From: CAZUXY01 sp964624235
GTDB taxonomy: Bacteria > Spirochaetota > UBA4802 > UBA5368
Assembly: GCA_964624235.1 (NCBI GenBank)
Contig: CAZUXY010000043.1
Span: forward strand, 1 to 42,917
Reading direction: 5' to 3'
Length of the DNA: 42,917 nucleotides
Position 1 is the first letter of the stretch. Each line of letters starts with the position of its first letter. This document shows positions 25,211 to 32,243 of this stretch, piece by piece. Made by a program: the position numbers and the translations under genes. The notes under the pieces are model-generated. The model was not told the origin of the DNA. It did no database searches and saw nothing but the letters and a program-made list of their open reading frames with translations.

Positions 25211-25375
25211 ATGTCGAAATACGCAAAAGCCGTGGAGCAGCTTTCCGAGGCGAAAACGACCATATCCGATGTGCAGCGTCTTATCGATGACGGGGATATG
25301 AACGATATAATCGAAATCCTTAACCTCATCAGTCGCCTGCAGGGAAAACTGTGTAAACGGGATCAGCCCTGTTGA
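25211..25375 (+). CDS. Small hypothetical helical protein, 54 residues
   Basis: An ATG at 25211 preceded by AGGGA opens 54 codons to a TGA at 25373. The sequence (MSKYAKAVEQLSEAKTTISD, VQRLIDDGDMNDIIEILNLI, ending KLCKRDQPC) looks like two amphipathic helices and has a balanced, coding-like composition. The opposite-strand frame covering it has a poorer composition. No family recognised. A hairpin (GATCAGCCC ... GGGCCTGATC, 25361-25390) spans the stop codon but is not followed by T's. Confidence 0.55.
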   Translation: MSKYAKAVEQLSEAKTTISDVQRLIDDGDMNDIIEILNLISRLQGKLCKRDQPC

Positions 25376-25486
25376 TTGCGGGCCTGATCTGGTTACCTTA
25401 AAGATTTGTCGATTGATAAAAATTCGGTGCATGCGGTATGCCTGCATGCCTTGGGACCGTATATTCGGTGAAAAGCTTAAACCGGA

Positions 25487-27715
25487 TCAGCCCGGTCTTC
25501 GTGATGCGAGACCGGACGGGACATAGCGCTTGAGGAGCAGTGAGAGACTCACCACCGTTACGGAACTCATGGCCATTGCGAGACCTGCCATTTCCGGTTT
25601 GAATGTTATCCCGAAGAGCGGGTAGAGCATCCCCGCCGCCACCGGCACCAGCAGCATGTTGTACGCAAAAGCCCAGAACAGATTCAGCTTGATCTGACGA
25701 AACACCTTCCTGCTCAACTGTATCGCCGCCGCCGCATCCATCAGGTGGTTCTTCATCAAAACGATCTTCCCGCTTTCCATCGCAACATCAGTGCCTCCGG
25801 CAAACGAAATTCCCAGGTGCGCAAGGGTCAGTGCCGGGGCATCATTGATGCCGTCGCCCACAAAGGCCGTTATTTCCCCGGCTGATTGCAGCTTTTCCAC
25901 TTCCAGCGCCTTGTCGCGGGGAAGTACCTCGGCGATTACGCGGTGTATCCCGACTTTCCGTGCGACTGCCTCCGCTATTACCCGGTTGTCACCGGTGATC
26001 AATGCGGTCGTAAGACCCATACGGTGAATTTCACGAACGGTGTCGTTCGCGTCGGGACGGGGAATGTCGGAAATGCCCACCGCGCCGATAATTATACCCG
26101 ATACGGCACATACCAGCACGGTCTGCCCTTCGATCTCCAGATCATTAATCAGGGATTCGACGTCGGTTGTCATACGGATGTTTCGTTCCGCCATAAATGC
26201 CCGGTTGCCTACCACAACCTCGGCGCCGTCGATTATCCCCGTTATGCCCCTGCCCGGTACGTTTTTAAAAGATTCCGCGCTGTTCAGGAGGATGTCATGT
26301 TTCTTCGCTTCGTCAATCAGCGCTTTCCCCAGGGGGTGGGTCGAGTGCTGTTCCAGGCTTGCGGCGTATCTCACCAACCTCTCCCTGGTGCCGTCTACAG
26401 GGACCACCCGTGACACCCGCGGCCTGCCGATGGTAAGGGTGCCGGTTTTGTCGAACAGCACAGTGGTCAGCCGAGCCGCGGTTTCCAGGGCTTCGCCGTC
26501 GCGGATAAGTATCCCCAGTTCCGCGCCGCGTCCGATACCCACCGTTACGGCGGTGGGCGTGGCAAGCCCCAGGGCGCACGGGCAAGCGATGACCAGTATG
26601 GAGATCAATACTGTCAGGGCGAACAGCAGGCTTTCCCCGAAAATGAAATACCATGCGCCCGACGTCGTAACGGCTATGATCAGTATCACGGGAATAAAAT
26701 ACCCCACAACGCGGTCGGCCATCCTTTGTACTGGAGGACGGGAGCCCTGGGCTTTTTGAACCATTTGTATTATCTGGGCGATCACCGTGTCACGGCCGAC
26801 CCTGAGTGATTTGATTTTCAGTACGCCGTCGGTGTTGAGGGTCCCACCCGAGACACGGGCGCCTGCCGGTTTGAATACGGGAATGGATTCACCGGTAAGC
26901 ATCGACTCGTCCACGTAGCTCTCGCCCTCAATGACCTCACCGTCTACCGGGACTCTTTCACCGGGTTTTACCAGGACTATATCATGTACCTCCAGCTGTT
27001 CGGCCGGTATAGTGTTCTCTTTTCCTTCTTTTATTATCACTGCCGTTTCGGGATTGAGCCTCATGAGGGACTTGATGGTATCCGATGTTTTCCCACGCGC
27101 GCGTGTCTCAAGGTACCTGCCCAGCATAAGGAAACCGGCGAGCATCAGAGAAGTCTCGTAGAACATGAAATCCTTCGGAAACAGTCCCGCGGTACCCATG
27201 ATACTGGCGATGTACGCGATCCCTATACCCATTGAATACATTACATCCATGGTGAGGTTACGGTTTCTGAGGGAGCGGTACGCCGCCTTGAATATCGGCA
27301 GGCCCGTGTAGATAAATATGGGCAATGACAGCAGCATGAGCAGCAGTGAACGGGGGATCACCTTCGGCAGCGGAAGGTGCATCAGGGCCAGCACCAGTAT
27401 TCCTCCCCCGATACCGGCGATAAACCGGTTCCGCTTGTCCCTGAGGTCGTCTGATGTCCGCTGTGCCTCCTGTTCAAGGTCTCTTTCCCCTCCGGTACCC
27501 AGGAATTCGTATCCCGCACTTTCTATGGCGCTCTTTAATATATCCAGATTAATCGTGTCCCCGGCAAAATGCACCCGCGCACTGCCCGTGGCGTGGTTGA
27601 CATCGGCCGCCTCGATGCCGTCGAGCCCGGACAGGGCGTTCTGCACCGTTTTTGAACACATGACACAGCTCATTCCGCCTATTTTCAGATCGACGATGTT
27701 TTTGCGGTTTTCCAT
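25487..27715 (-). CDS. copA: Copper-exporting P-type ATPase (P1B-1)
   Basis: The protein has 742 residues. One N-terminal HMA metal-binding domain with GMSCVMC (C17, C20) is followed by eight predicted membrane helices. Core motifs are TGES (274-277, actuator), ACPCALG (CPC 378-380, transmembrane copper site), DKTGTLT (D422 phosphorylated), STHPLGKAL (the HP motif), TGDN and VGDGINDAPAL. The last two helices carry AFAYNMLL and AMSSVTVVSLS, the YN and MSSS-type signatures of Cu(I) pumps. It pumps cytoplasmic Cu(I) outward for detoxification or cuproprotein supply. It stands alone: no CopZ, CsoR or CueR nearby. The ATG has only a weak GGGG upstream. It diverges from mlaD. Confidence 0.95.
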   Translation of the reverse strand: MENRKNIVDLKIGGMSCVMCSKTVQNALSGLDGIEAADVNHATGSARVHFAGDTINLDILKSAIESAGYEFLGTGGERDLEQEAQRTSDDLRDKRNRFIAGIGGGILVLALMHLPLPKVIPRSLLLMLLSLPIFIYTGLPIFKAAYRSLRNRNLTMDVMYSMGIGIAYIASIMGTAGLFPKDFMFYETSLMLAGFLMLGRYLETRARGKTSDTIKSLMRLNPETAVIIKEGKENTIPAEQLEVHDIVLVKPGERVPVDGEVIEGESYVDESMLTGESIPVFKPAGARVSGGTLNTDGVLKIKSLRVGRDTVIAQIIQMVQKAQGSRPPVQRMADRVVGYFIPVILIIAVTTSGAWYFIFGESLLFALTVLISILVIACPCALGLATPTAVTVGIGRGAELGILIRDGEALETAARLTTVLFDKTGTLTIGRPRVSRVVPVDGTRERLVRYAASLEQHSTHPLGKALIDEAKKHDILLNSAESFKNVPGRGITGIIDGAEVVVGNRAFMAERNIRMTTDVESLINDLEIEGQTVLVCAVSGIIIGAVGISDIPRPDANDTVREIHRMGLTTALITGDNRVIAEAVARKVGIHRVIAEVLPRDKALEVEKLQSAGEITAFVGDGINDAPALTLAHLGISFAGGTDVAMESGKIVLMKNHLMDAAAAIQLSRKVFRQIKLNLFWAFAYNMLLVPVAAGMLYPLFGITFKPEMAGLAMAMSSVTVVSLSLLLKRYVPSGLASRRPG

Positions 27716-27845
27716 TATTACCCCGTGGTTAATGTAAAATAATAAGAAAAACAGGACCGGAAATCAAGACGGGCCGAAAAAAAATGGATTATCCCGGGAT
27801 CCTTCCGGCTGAAGAAAACAGCGAACCTCTGCGGTACTTTTTTTA

Positions 27846-27873
27846 TTTACATCCGGCGTACATCGGATATAGT
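27846..27873 (+). promoter_or_regulatory. Candidate promoter for mlaD-radA
   Basis: TTTACA (27846-27851) and TATAGT (27868-27873), each five-of-six matches, are separated by 16 bases, 60 bases before the mlaD start. This is one of the better promoter matches in the window. Confidence 0.5.
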
Positions 27874-27894
27874 CTTCGCGACCGTCCATCCGGC

Positions 27895-27920
27895 AGCGCC
27901 GGTGGCGCTATTTTTACCGG
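27895..27920 (+). terminator. Terminator-like hairpin in the mlaD leader (possible attenuator)
   Basis: AGCGCC-GGT-GGCGCT (27895-27909) is a perfect 6-bp stem followed by ATTTTT (27910-27915). A competing pairing CCGGT (27899-27903) with ACCGG (27916-27920) would disrupt it. It sits between the candidate promoter and the GGAGG of mlaD (27921-27925). Either a leader attenuator or the end of an unseen upstream transcript. Confidence 0.4.
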
Positions 27921-27932
27921 GGAGGTGTAGTG

Positions 27933-28808
27933 ATGATGATAAGCAATGAAGCACGGGTCGGCCTGATAGTGACTCTGAGTTTCACACTTTTTCTGGTCAT
28001 GGTGGGGGTATTTTCGAAGATCAACGTGGCCAGAAGCGGATATCAGCTGAGGGTATACTTCAATTTTCTCAACGACCTCAGCATCGGCGCCCCGGTGAAA
28101 ATCGCAGGGGGGATCAAGATCGGGCAGGTTGAGCAGATCCGCCAGTCCGCTGAAAAAACTGAAGTGCTCTTATGGATCGACAAGCGCTACAAACTGGTAA
28201 AAAACACCAAGTTCGCGATTTTCACCACCGGTATCATCGGTGAAAAATACATCAATATCTTCGTACCTCCGACATACGCCGTGGAAGAGTTCTTTGCCGA
28301 CGGTGACAAGGTTTACGGTATCGATCCCGCCAGTTTCGATCAGATGATGCTTACCTTCCAGGGTTTTATTCAGGATGAACGAGGGGGACAGATCCTGGGG
28401 CAGATTTTTCAGAACTCCAACGCTTTTGTCGCCAATCTCAACCGGATGGTGGAAGAAAACCGTTATGATGTACGCCAGAGCGTAACCGTAGCACGCGGCA
28501 TGATCGCCAACCTTTCGGTGCAGACGAAGGTGCTTACCGAGCAGCTGAACCTGCTTACCAGGAACATGGCCCAGATATCCGAAACCAACAAGGAGGACAT
28601 TTCCATCACCCTTAAAAACCTTTCTGAGACTTCCAGCCAGCTGAACAAAATCGTGTTCCGTCTGGAAAACGGCCGGGGTTCCCTGGGTAAGCTGCTTACC
28701 GACGAAGAGGTATATAATAATATCAGGGACGCCTCGATATTCGCCCGGGACCTGTTTTATTCGCTGAAACAGGACCCGTCCAAACTATTCTTCAGGCAGA
28801 AGCAGTAG
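27933..28808 (+). CDS. mlaD: MlaD/MCE-domain phospholipid-transport protein
   Basis: From the ATG at 27933 (GGAGG 7 bases upstream; GTG at 27930 is in frame) the protein has 291 residues. One N-terminal helix (ARVGLIVTLSFTLFLVMVGV) anchors it in the inner membrane. The MCE domain follows: YQLRVYFNFLNDLSIGAPVK, IAGGIKIGQVEQI, and KYINIFVPPTYA. The C-terminal half is helical, coiled-coil-like and ends in NGRGSLGKLLTDEEVYNNI, typical of MlaD/Mce proteins. Such proteins form a hexameric ring carrying lipids between inner and outer membranes. The usual MlaE permease and MlaF ATPase are not adjacent; radA follows after one base. Symbol by family, not by operon. Confidence 0.88.
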   Translation: MMISNEARVGLIVTLSFTLFLVMVGVFSKINVARSGYQLRVYFNFLNDLSIGAPVKIAGGIKIGQVEQIRQSAEKTEVLLWIDKRYKLVKNTKFAIFTTGIIGEKYINIFVPPTYAVEEFFADGDKVYGIDPASFDQMMLTFQGFIQDERGGQILGQIFQNSNAFVANLNRMVEENRYDVRQSVTVARGMIANLSVQTKVLTEQLNLLTRNMAQISETNKEDISITLKNLSETSSQLNKIVFRLENGRGSLGKLLTDEEVYNNIRDASIFARDLFYSLKQDPSKLFFRQKQ

Positions 28809-28809
28809 C

Positions 28810-30138
28810 ATGGCGCGCAAAAAGCCCCTGTATCTCTGCACCTCCTGCGGAGCCGAGCATCCCAAATGGTCGGGCCGCTGTTCTGTCTGTAATGAATGGA
28901 ACACCATAGTCGCCGCCGAGGCCGTGCCGCACCGGCAGACCGCGTCGCTGCGCCTTCAGCCCCTCTCTGAAATAAAAGACGAAAAACTCGCCCGCCTGAC
29001 CACCGGCATCGGCGAATTCGACCTGGTGACCGGCGGCGGGATGGTTCCCGGATCGGTCATACTAATCGGCGGTGACCCGGGAATCGGGAAGTCCACGCTT
29101 GTCCTGCAGATCGCGCAGTCGTTCAAGACACTGTATTTTTCCGGGGAGGAGTCGCCGGCCCAGATACGTGACCGCGCGGAACGTCTTTCCATATCGCCGA
29201 ACAATATCAACGTTTCCCCCACCACTTCGGTGGATGAAATCGTGAAGGCCGTTGAGAATGAGAAACCCGAGTGTGTGATCATCGATTCGATCCAGACCCT
29301 GTATCATCCCGATATCCCCGGCTATGCGGGTTCGGTCAGCCAGATACGGGAAGCGGCGGCGCGCATAGTGGAAGCGGCCAAATCCTCCGGGGTTCCGGTG
29401 ATCCTGGTGGGGCACATCACGAAGGACGGTTCCATCGCGGGGCCGAAGGTGCTGGAACACCTGGTGGATACGGTCTTGTATTTCGAGGGTGATTTCACCA
29501 GGGATTTCAGGGTGCTGAGAGCGTTTAAAAACCGCTTCGGATCGGTAAATGAGATCGGCCTGTTCCGGATGACAGGGAAAGGTCTGGCCGAGGTTACCGA
29601 CAAGAATACGCTGTTCTTAAATCCCTTTCCTTCGCGTTCGCCGGGCAATGCCGTATCCGCTTCCATCGAGGGCAGCCGCATCATTCTCTTCGAGGTGCAG
29701 TCTCTGGTCGGTTTCAGTTCGTTCTCCAATCCCCGGCGCATGGCAGACGGTTTCGATCTTAACCGTTTGATAATCATCACGGCGGTGCTGGAGAAACATG
29801 CGCTCATGAAGCTGGGCTCCTTCGACGTGTTCATCAACGTGGCGGGAGGGTTCAGGATCACCGAAACGGCGGCCGACCTGGCGGTGGCGATGGCAGTGGC
29901 CTCCAGCCTTAAAAATGTTCCCATCCCCGAATCCACCGGCTTTCTGGGGGAAATAGCTCTCTCCGGGGAGGTGAGGCCCGTAACACAGCTGCATCGCAGG
30001 ATCCAGGAATTCAGCCGTTCGGGTTTCGAGACCCTGGTTCTTTCCCGCAGCGACGAAAAGGAGGCGCGGCACGCGGGTTTCGGGGGGGAGATAATCGGGG
30101 CAGGTACGGTCGCAGAGGCGGCTGGCGCTATTTTTTAA
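28810..30138 (+). CDS. radA: DNA repair protein RadA (Sms)
   Basis: The protein has 442 residues and the full RadA layout: a four-cysteine zinc finger (YLCTSCGAEHPKWSGRCSVC), the RecA-like core with Walker A GGDPGIGKSTLVLQIA, the RadA-specific KNRFGSVNEIGLF, and a C-terminal Lon-protease-like domain (MKLGSFDVFINVAGGFRITE, GFLGEIALSGEVRPV). RadA is a hexameric branch-migration helicase in recombination repair. Its start is one base after the mlaD stop. The last 11 bases overlap the convergent YkgJ-type gene on the other strand. Confidence 0.95.
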   Translation: MARKKPLYLCTSCGAEHPKWSGRCSVCNEWNTIVAAEAVPHRQTASLRLQPLSEIKDEKLARLTTGIGEFDLVTGGGMVPGSVILIGGDPGIGKSTLVLQIAQSFKTLYFSGEESPAQIRDRAERLSISPNNINVSPTTSVDEIVKAVENEKPECVIIDSIQTLYHPDIPGYAGSVSQIREAAARIVEAAKSSGVPVILVGHITKDGSIAGPKVLEHLVDTVLYFEGDFTRDFRVLRAFKNRFGSVNEIGLFRMTGKGLAEVTDKNTLFLNPFPSRSPGNAVSASIEGSRIILFEVQSLVGFSSFSNPRRMADGFDLNRLIIITAVLEKHALMKLGSFDVFINVAGGFRITETAADLAVAMAVASSLKNVPIPESTGFLGEIALSGEVRPVTQLHRRIQEFSRSGFETLVLSRSDEKEARHAGFGGEIIGAGTVAEAAGAIF

Positions 30139-30748
30139 GCATGTCGCTTTTTATTATATCGTCCATTATAATGGAAAAGAGTCCCGTCATGGCAAGCCTT
30201 TCGTCTACCCTGGAGGCGGCGCGGTAGACAAACATCTGAAACAGGGCTTCCGCGTCTATCAGCATCTTTTCCTGTCCCACCTTCCTCAGGGGTTCGGCGC
30301 ATTTAACGGGATCATCCAGCGAATGATAGGTACGGCACGAGAGAGGCCGTGCATCATACACGGAGCAGATCGAGTCCTCGAGAAAAGGGCAGGGTATATT
30401 ATAGGAAAACCAGGTTTCATTTTTCGGGCTGTCCGCGGAAAGACTTTCCATGAAATTCCTTAGTTTTTCCGCGTGCAGAGAAATATCCTTCTCGGTTTTC
30501 TCGATGTCCCTGTGTGAGTAGCCGTAAAGGTAATCGGCCAGGGCCAGACCCTCGATGCGGGTCGTTACCACCAGGCGGCTGCAACAGCGGTCGCAGCCGC
30601 TTTTACACGATACCGAGGGTGCCGCGGCATCGAGTATGCCCTGCAATGGTGCGTACACGGCGTGACGCAGGATGGGATAGTAGGAATCGTTACGTTCAAA
30701 GGCCTCGTCAAGCCTCCGGTTCAGGGTAGTGTAAAGGTCTTCAGCCAT
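30128..30748 (-). CDS. YkgJ-type cysteine-cluster (zinc/iron-chelating) protein
   Basis: The protein has 206 residues. The YkgJ signature is SCKSGCDRCCSRLVV (residues about 47-61), completed by further cysteines in IPCPFLEDSICSVYDARPLS and LSCRTYH. The family is thought to bind a metal or iron-sulfur cluster; its function is poorly known. The N-terminal helical region is longer than in the shortest YkgJ proteins. It is convergent with radA with an 11-base overlap of coding ends. Confidence 0.85.
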   Translation of the reverse strand: MAEDLYTTLNRRLDEAFERNDSYYPILRHAVYAPLQGILDAAAPSVSCKSGCDRCCSRLVVTTRIEGLALADYLYGYSHRDIEKTEKDISLHAEKLRNFMESLSADSPKNETWFSYNIPCPFLEDSICSVYDARPLSCRTYHSLDDPVKCAEPLRKVGQEKMLIDAEALFQMFVYRAASRVDERLAMTGLFSIIMDDIIKSDMLKK

Positions 30749-30885
30749 CAGATGGAGCTCCGTTTCGTTTAGGTCTGGTATTTATAAAACCTGAATCCAG
30801 TCATCTGGAATACGTTATCCCCTGTGCAGGTTAATAATCAACGCCTTTATTGCCGTTTTTACCGCGTATCCACAGGAGTCGTTAT

Positions 30886-31022
30886 ATGGTAATGCGCTAA
30901 AAGTGCCCGTGCAGAACAGGGTTTTAGCCGTTGTGTTCCGCATGGGTCATACCGAAAATTATTCCCTTCGGGATCCCGTTTCCCGGTGATGCGGCAGGGA
31001 AAAAAGAGTTGCGCATTACCAT
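30886..31022. repeat. 137-bp block bounded by a perfect 12-bp inverted repeat
   Basis: ATGGTAATGCGC (30886-30897) and GCGCATTACCAT (31011-31022) are exact reverse complements. Between them lie the palindrome CGGGATCCCG (30969-30978) and TTTCCC / GGGAAA (30979-30984, 30997-31002). This could be a folded RNA closed by the 12-bp helix, or a MITE-like element without an obvious target duplication. I recognise no known riboswitch consensus. Confidence 0.45.
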
Positions 31023-31056
31023 CGGTTTTTCGATAATTATAATGATCGGAAAACCG
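31023..31056. repeat. 12-bp hairpin with a 10-base loop
   Basis: CGGTTTTTCGAT (31023-31034) and ATCGGAAAACCG (31045-31056) pair over 12 positions with one G-T. It starts directly after the inverted-repeat block and ends 104 bases before the M23 start. There is no T-tract, so a leader structure or a protein-binding site is more likely than a terminator. Confidence 0.5.
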
Positions 31057-31160
31057 CGGAGTCGGCACGTTAATTTGCGGTGCAGACAGTTTATTTGCTT
31101 GGCTGAGCGGTTCAACAATAAAAAAAGTTAAAGAGAAATTTACTGAACGGAACGGATCGT

Positions 31161-32159
31161 ATGAAATATAAAATACAGCAATATCAGAATAAATTCAGGA
31201 TGCGCTTTTCAGAAAACTATTACGTGCTGCGCAAAAAGTATTCGAGGTGGTGGGACGGGTTTCGCGAGAAGGGACATGAAAAGATGACCGTTATGTTTAT
31301 TCCCCATAACGAGAAAAAAATCTTTAATTTTCAGATATCAAGGTTTACCATCACGTTTTTCATTTTTCTTTTTTTCGTGGTCCTGATGACGTCCGCGTAT
31401 GCGATAGTTAAGAACACGAACTCAAAGCGGGAGGAACAGCGCCTGCTGATGAATTACCGGGACGTACGGTCGCACCTCTTGCGGTTTCAGAAGCTCACCA
31501 ACAAGGTCGCCGATCTGGTGGATGAAATACGGCCCGAGGTGGAAGATCTTTATGAACTGGCCGCCGGGAACAACGGCAATATATCAAAGATATGGAAACT
31601 GGAAGGGAAAGAAATTCTCGGCGTTGAAGATGACAAAAACCTGAAGAATGTGCTGCCTCAGGAAATATACACGCTGCGTGACATGCAGAAATACCTTATC
31701 TGTTCCACCAAGACCGTTAAAACCGTAAAGAATTTCGTCGATGTCAGAAGCAAGGTCATCAAGGACACGCCGTCGATAATACCCAACCAGGGGCATATCA
31801 CGTCGCTTTTCGGATGGAGAAGGTCTCCCTTCGGTTTCGGACGGGATTTCCATTCGGGCATCGACATCGCCGCAGCGGCGGGCACGGAGATACGGGTAAC
31901 GGCCCCTGGTGTGGTAATGTCGACCGGCTGGTCCGGGGGCTATGGATATATGGTAAGGGTGCAGCATAAATACGGTTTTGAAACCATATACGGGCATTGT
32001 TCGAAAATCATCGTGGCGGTGGGTGAAAATGTCCGCAAGGGCCAGGTAGTAGCGTATGTGGGGCAAACCGGTTCGGCGACAGGAAACCATTGCCATTACG
32101 AGATCAGGCTGGGCAATGTCGCCATTAATCCCTATCCCTACATGAGCAGAATATGGTAG
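31161..32159 (+). CDS. Membrane-anchored M23 family metallopeptidase
   Basis: The protein has 332 residues. A cytoplasmic N-terminus of about 60 residues precedes one membrane helix (61-83), a periplasmic coiled-coil region (88-200) and the M23 (LytM-type) domain. The zinc ligands are visible: H231 and D235 in DFHSGIDIAAAAGTEI, and H312 in GNHCHYEIRLG, with H279 (YGHC) and H310 completing the active site. The domain opens with ITSLFGWRRSPFGFGRDF, as in active enzymes, so it probably cleaves peptidoglycan peptide cross-links. An alternative is a degraded LytM activator, but no metal ligand is missing. The SprA-like gene follows after 84 bases and they may be co-transcribed. Confidence 0.9.
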   Translation: MKYKIQQYQNKFRMRFSENYYVLRKKYSRWWDGFREKGHEKMTVMFIPHNEKKIFNFQISRFTITFFIFLFFVVLMTSAYAIVKNTNSKREEQRLLMNYRDVRSHLLRFQKLTNKVADLVDEIRPEVEDLYELAAGNNGNISKIWKLEGKEILGVEDDKNLKNVLPQEIYTLRDMQKYLICSTKTVKTVKNFVDVRSKVIKDTPSIIPNQGHITSLFGWRRSPFGFGRDFHSGIDIAAAAGTEIRVTAPGVVMSTGWSGGYGYMVRVQHKYGFETIYGHCSKIIVAVGENVRKGQVVAYVGQTGSATGNHCHYEIRLGNVAINPYPYMSRIW

Positions 32160-32243
32160 GTTGAGCATGACGGGTTATACGGTGACCATCAACAGAAGAT
32201 AAATAAGCGCGCTTTAAAAAATTGAAGAGATAATCCCTTATGT

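Larger units (their letters stand above)
30749..31160. other. Intergenic region with strong dyad symmetry upstream of the M23 gene
   Basis: About 412 bases between divergent genes. It contains a perfect 12-bp inverted repeat 113 bases apart, several nested palindromes and a second long hairpin (separate entries). Short open frames on both strands (for example 30931-31131) have no ribosome sites and look spurious. Confidence 0.55.

Noticed and set aside
27820..27835. GAACCTCTG resembling the ends of the repeat near 24.1 and 25.0 kb
   Set aside because: Only nine bases match and the flanking sequence does not align, so it is probably chance.
30931..31131. Plus-strand 66-codon frame upstream of the M23 gene
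   Set aside because: No ribosome-binding site, no family resemblance, and it runs through the palindromic block.
30749..31160. Known riboswitch (for example the c-di-AMP ydaO type, often upstream of wall hydrolases)
   Set aside because: I looked for the conserved ydaO and cobalamin sequence blocks and did not find them; the symmetry is of another kind.
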